A DNA stretch of 64,000 nt from Lithospermum erythrorhizon. Its lineage: Eukaryota; Streptophyta; Magnoliopsida; Boraginales; Boraginaceae. The position numbers and the translations under genes were made by a program. Each line of letters opens with the position of its first letter. Positions within the stretch are counted from its first letter, which is position 1. The notes beneath the pieces are model-generated. The model was not told where the DNA came from. It ran no database searches and was given only the letters and a program-made list of their open reading frames with translations. Where the stretch lies: positions 1,054,001-1,118,000 of the forward strand of contig JADFUC010001346.1 in assembly GCA_019722365.1 (NCBI GenBank), given 5' to 3'. This document shows positions 61,489 through 64,000 of this stretch, in pieces.

Positions 61489-64000
61489 ATGGAGAAGGAG
61501 AGAGAGAAGCAAGTATACCTGGCTAGGCTAGCTGAACAAGCAGAGAGATATGATGGTATATGTTGCTCCTTTTTTTCTTCTTCCTTTTTAAAATACTCGT
61601 ACAATAGTCCGTATTATTCTGTAAATATTGTGCATTTCATCTTTCCTAAACAAGAAAGCCATTTGGGTGTTTCTCTTTTTTGTGTTATTTAGTTATTAAC
61701 TTCTTGATTCTTTGGCTTTGTTCTTGAAACATGGAATTGAATTGTTGGTTTATTTTTTCCTAAGTTGGTTGTGATTATTTCTGCTAGAAGATCGTTTCTA
61801 TTTCTTTGATTCGATCAATTATAGTGACAAGACATAAGATCTGCTCAATTTTTGCAACATAGTAGGAAAGTACGAAGATATATTCTCTTCTTTTCATATT
61901 AATTGCCCTGATTGCCTTTTATATATCTTCAATTACTCCTAGTAGGTAATCTTAGTACTTTATGTTGAGTTAATTCGAAAATAGTCTCCTCTTGTAACAA
62001 GGATAAGGTTGTGTATTATCTAATACCCTCATCCGCTTAGGCGGGAGGCTATTTAGAAGCATCGAGACATGTTATGTATTAGAGATAGTTATCTAATGTT
62101 TTGGAAAGGAAATGCAAGAATACATAAGAATGAAAAGTGGGTAGTACTTTGTAAAAATGATATTTTGCTTATATTTTTGGGTTGAAATTGATCATTACTT
62201 GGCCGGCTCAAAGTTCAATTTATTTTATAATCCTTGTCTTTCTAATCAATTTACTTGTTTTTTTAATATATAAAATTGTAATTCTACATTTTTAATGTAC
62301 ATTTTGTTTACCTTTTTTTTAATTAAATTATCAACCATCCAATAATATAATTTCAATTAATTATCATTCTATATTTTTAATGTACTTTTTTACTTCTTTT
62401 TCATTTTCTTAATCTATGTGCAAGTGACTAGGAAGACAACTAAAAGGGAACGGAAGAGAAGTATAAACTAGATATTCTAAAAGGGTTAGGCTCATCAACC
62501 CAATGTTGTCTTAGCAGTTTGTTTTTCTCCCATTACTTAGATGACCTGGAACTGGTTTGTGTTTTTATCGAGCACACTCAAGCTACCATTGAACTCTACC
62601 AAGAACACACAAGATAAATAGACAATAATGGTGCAATTTTCTGGTCCTTTATTCAATGAAAGCTATGGCATTATATAGCCAATTTAGTTACAATCTGAGC
62701 AAACTAGATGGAGATTTCTAAGGCACTAATAGTCGTTACCAACTACTCCGTAATAGATAAGCCATTACTAATCTGAACATTAAACTAGGAAACAACTAAC
62801 AAACTAGTGCAACTACTAAGCTAGAATATAGGAACAATACTAACTGGATTCTGCTCTGTTGCATGCATGCATGGATGGCTGAGTGTCGAACCCTTATTTC
62901 CTTTCAGTTTGGAATATCCGGAGCCTACTACTTTGCTACAAGCTAAGGTTACAGAAATTGTTAATAATGTTACACAATTTCTTAATTTTTTGTTCCAGAA
63001 ATGGTTGAAGCAATGAAAGAAATTGCAAAGCTGGATGTCGAATTGACTATGGAAGAACGGAATTTGGTTTCAGTTGGGTATAAGAATGTCATAGGGGCAA
63101 GAAGGGCATCATGGCGGATATTATCTTCCATTGAGCAGAAGGAAGAAAGTAGAGGACATGAACAAAATGTGAAGGGAATAAAGAGCTATAGGCAGACTGT
63201 TGAGGATGAGCTTACTAGGATATGCACAGATATACTTTCAGTTATTGATGACCATCTCATTCCTTCTGCTAAATCAGGCGAATCAACTGTATTCTATTAC
63301 AAGATGTAAGTTGTTCTCATTAAACATCTGGTGCAGACAAGGGGTTATTAATATTCTGTTTTTTATTTGTCAATTCTTTCGCCGAAGTGTTTTAGTATGT
63401 GGTCTCCTTATGAATTTGTCTGTTCAGGAAAGGAGATTACTACCGTTATATGGCAGAGTTCAAGAGTGGAGATGACCGTAAGGCAGCAGCAGATCAGTCA
63501 TTGAAGGCCTACGAGGTTTCTTCCGTTTCGCCTTACATTGAATGGCAGTGCTGAAATAAATATTGTTTGCCTATTGGAATATTTTGAATCTTCATGTTTT
63601 GGCACTAAGCTCGACCCCTAATATATTGTAACTTATAAATGCGATGCAGGCTGCCACGTCTACTGCTAGTGCTGATCTCCCTTCTACTCATCCAATAAGG
63701 CTCGGCTTGGCACTCAACTTTTCAGTCTTCTATTATGAGATTTTGAACTCTCCTGAGAGGTGATACATTGTTAGATATAGCATCTGCTTAGTCTAGTATG
63801 GATAAATATCATGCTAAGTTTTGCCTTAATAATACTTCCTTCGTTTATGGTAGGGCGTGCCACCTAGCTAAACAAGCATTTGATGAAGCCATTGCAGAAC
63901 TGGAGAGTCTCGATGAAGATTCATACAAAGATAGCACTCTCATTATGCAACTTCTTCGTGATAATCTCACACTATGGACATCAGATATTCCAGAGGAGGG
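61489..64000 (+). CDS. 14-3-3 protein, epsilon group (runs off the right edge)
   Basis: Exons 61489-61555, 62999-63305, 63428-63515, 63650-63759 and 63854-64000 (open at the window end) join in phase. The protein starts [24 protein letters not shown]. It contains [20 protein letters not shown], with the phosphopeptide-binding Lys/Arg residues at about K51 and R58, then YYRYMAEF (R131/Y132 as binding pair). It goes on through [20 protein letters not shown] and [19 protein letters not shown] to [12 protein letters not shown], the last helix. Only the variable acidic tail is missing from the window. An intron after codon 22 and the [17 protein letters not shown] start are typical of plant epsilon-group members. 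Role: dimeric adaptor that binds phosphoserine/threonine motifs on kinases, transporters and transcription factors. The 1.44-kb first intron holds AT-rich non-coding DNA. Confidence 0.96.

Overview
This is a nuclear window from a flowering plant, most likely a eudicot. It is AT-rich, has GT-AG introns, and carries typical plant gene families and old transposon debris. Exact exon joins could be worked out for most genes because reading phase is kept across every junction. I cannot name the species; the asterid-like feel of the proteins is only an impression.

Layout from left to right. The first coding exon of a KIN-4-type kinesin runs off the left edge on the minus strand (167-295). An intronless plant J-domain protein with AT-hooks and a zinc ribbon lies at 3935-4876. 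A long repeat-littered intergenic region follows, then an intronless AHL17-like AT-hook/PPC DNA-binding protein (9788-10738). From 10.7 to 20.9 kb no gene is supported. That stretch holds AT-rich repeats, a 3.35-kb region bounded by a long inverted repeat (14037-17386), and a duplicated segment. A 21-exon minus-strand gene (21252-35034) encodes an 829-aa PH-RhoGAP of the REN1/PHGAP group. Its 4.1-kb intron, inside the RhoGAP domain, contains an old LTR element. A SINE and a hAT-type MITE, each with target-site duplications, lie upstream of it. A ZF-HD homeobox gene at 38.8-40 kb is broken so that only a 90-aa mini-zinc-finger-like product stays open, and the homeodomain downstream is a relic. 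A four-exon GRAM-domain gene (GER5/GEM-like, 41650-45174, minus) follows, then retroelement remnants and two related MITE-like elements. Next come a five-exon gene for a predicted plastid membrane protein of unknown function (50713-52975), a 1.2-kb fold-back array of about 30-bp repeats (54.2-55.4 kb), a four-exon APR-like thioredoxin-fold gene (56252-59587), and an epsilon-group 14-3-3 gene that runs off the right edge (61489-64000).

The genes do not form a pathway; this is ordinary plant gene order. Several share broad themes (ROP GTPase control, ABA/GRAM and 14-3-3 signalling, AT-hook chromatin proteins), but I see no evidence that they work together. The most unusual items are the ZF-HD gene reduced to a mini-zinc-finger form, the fold-back minisatellite, the tandemly copied splice donor in the GRAM gene, and the conserved-looking plastid protein of unknown role.
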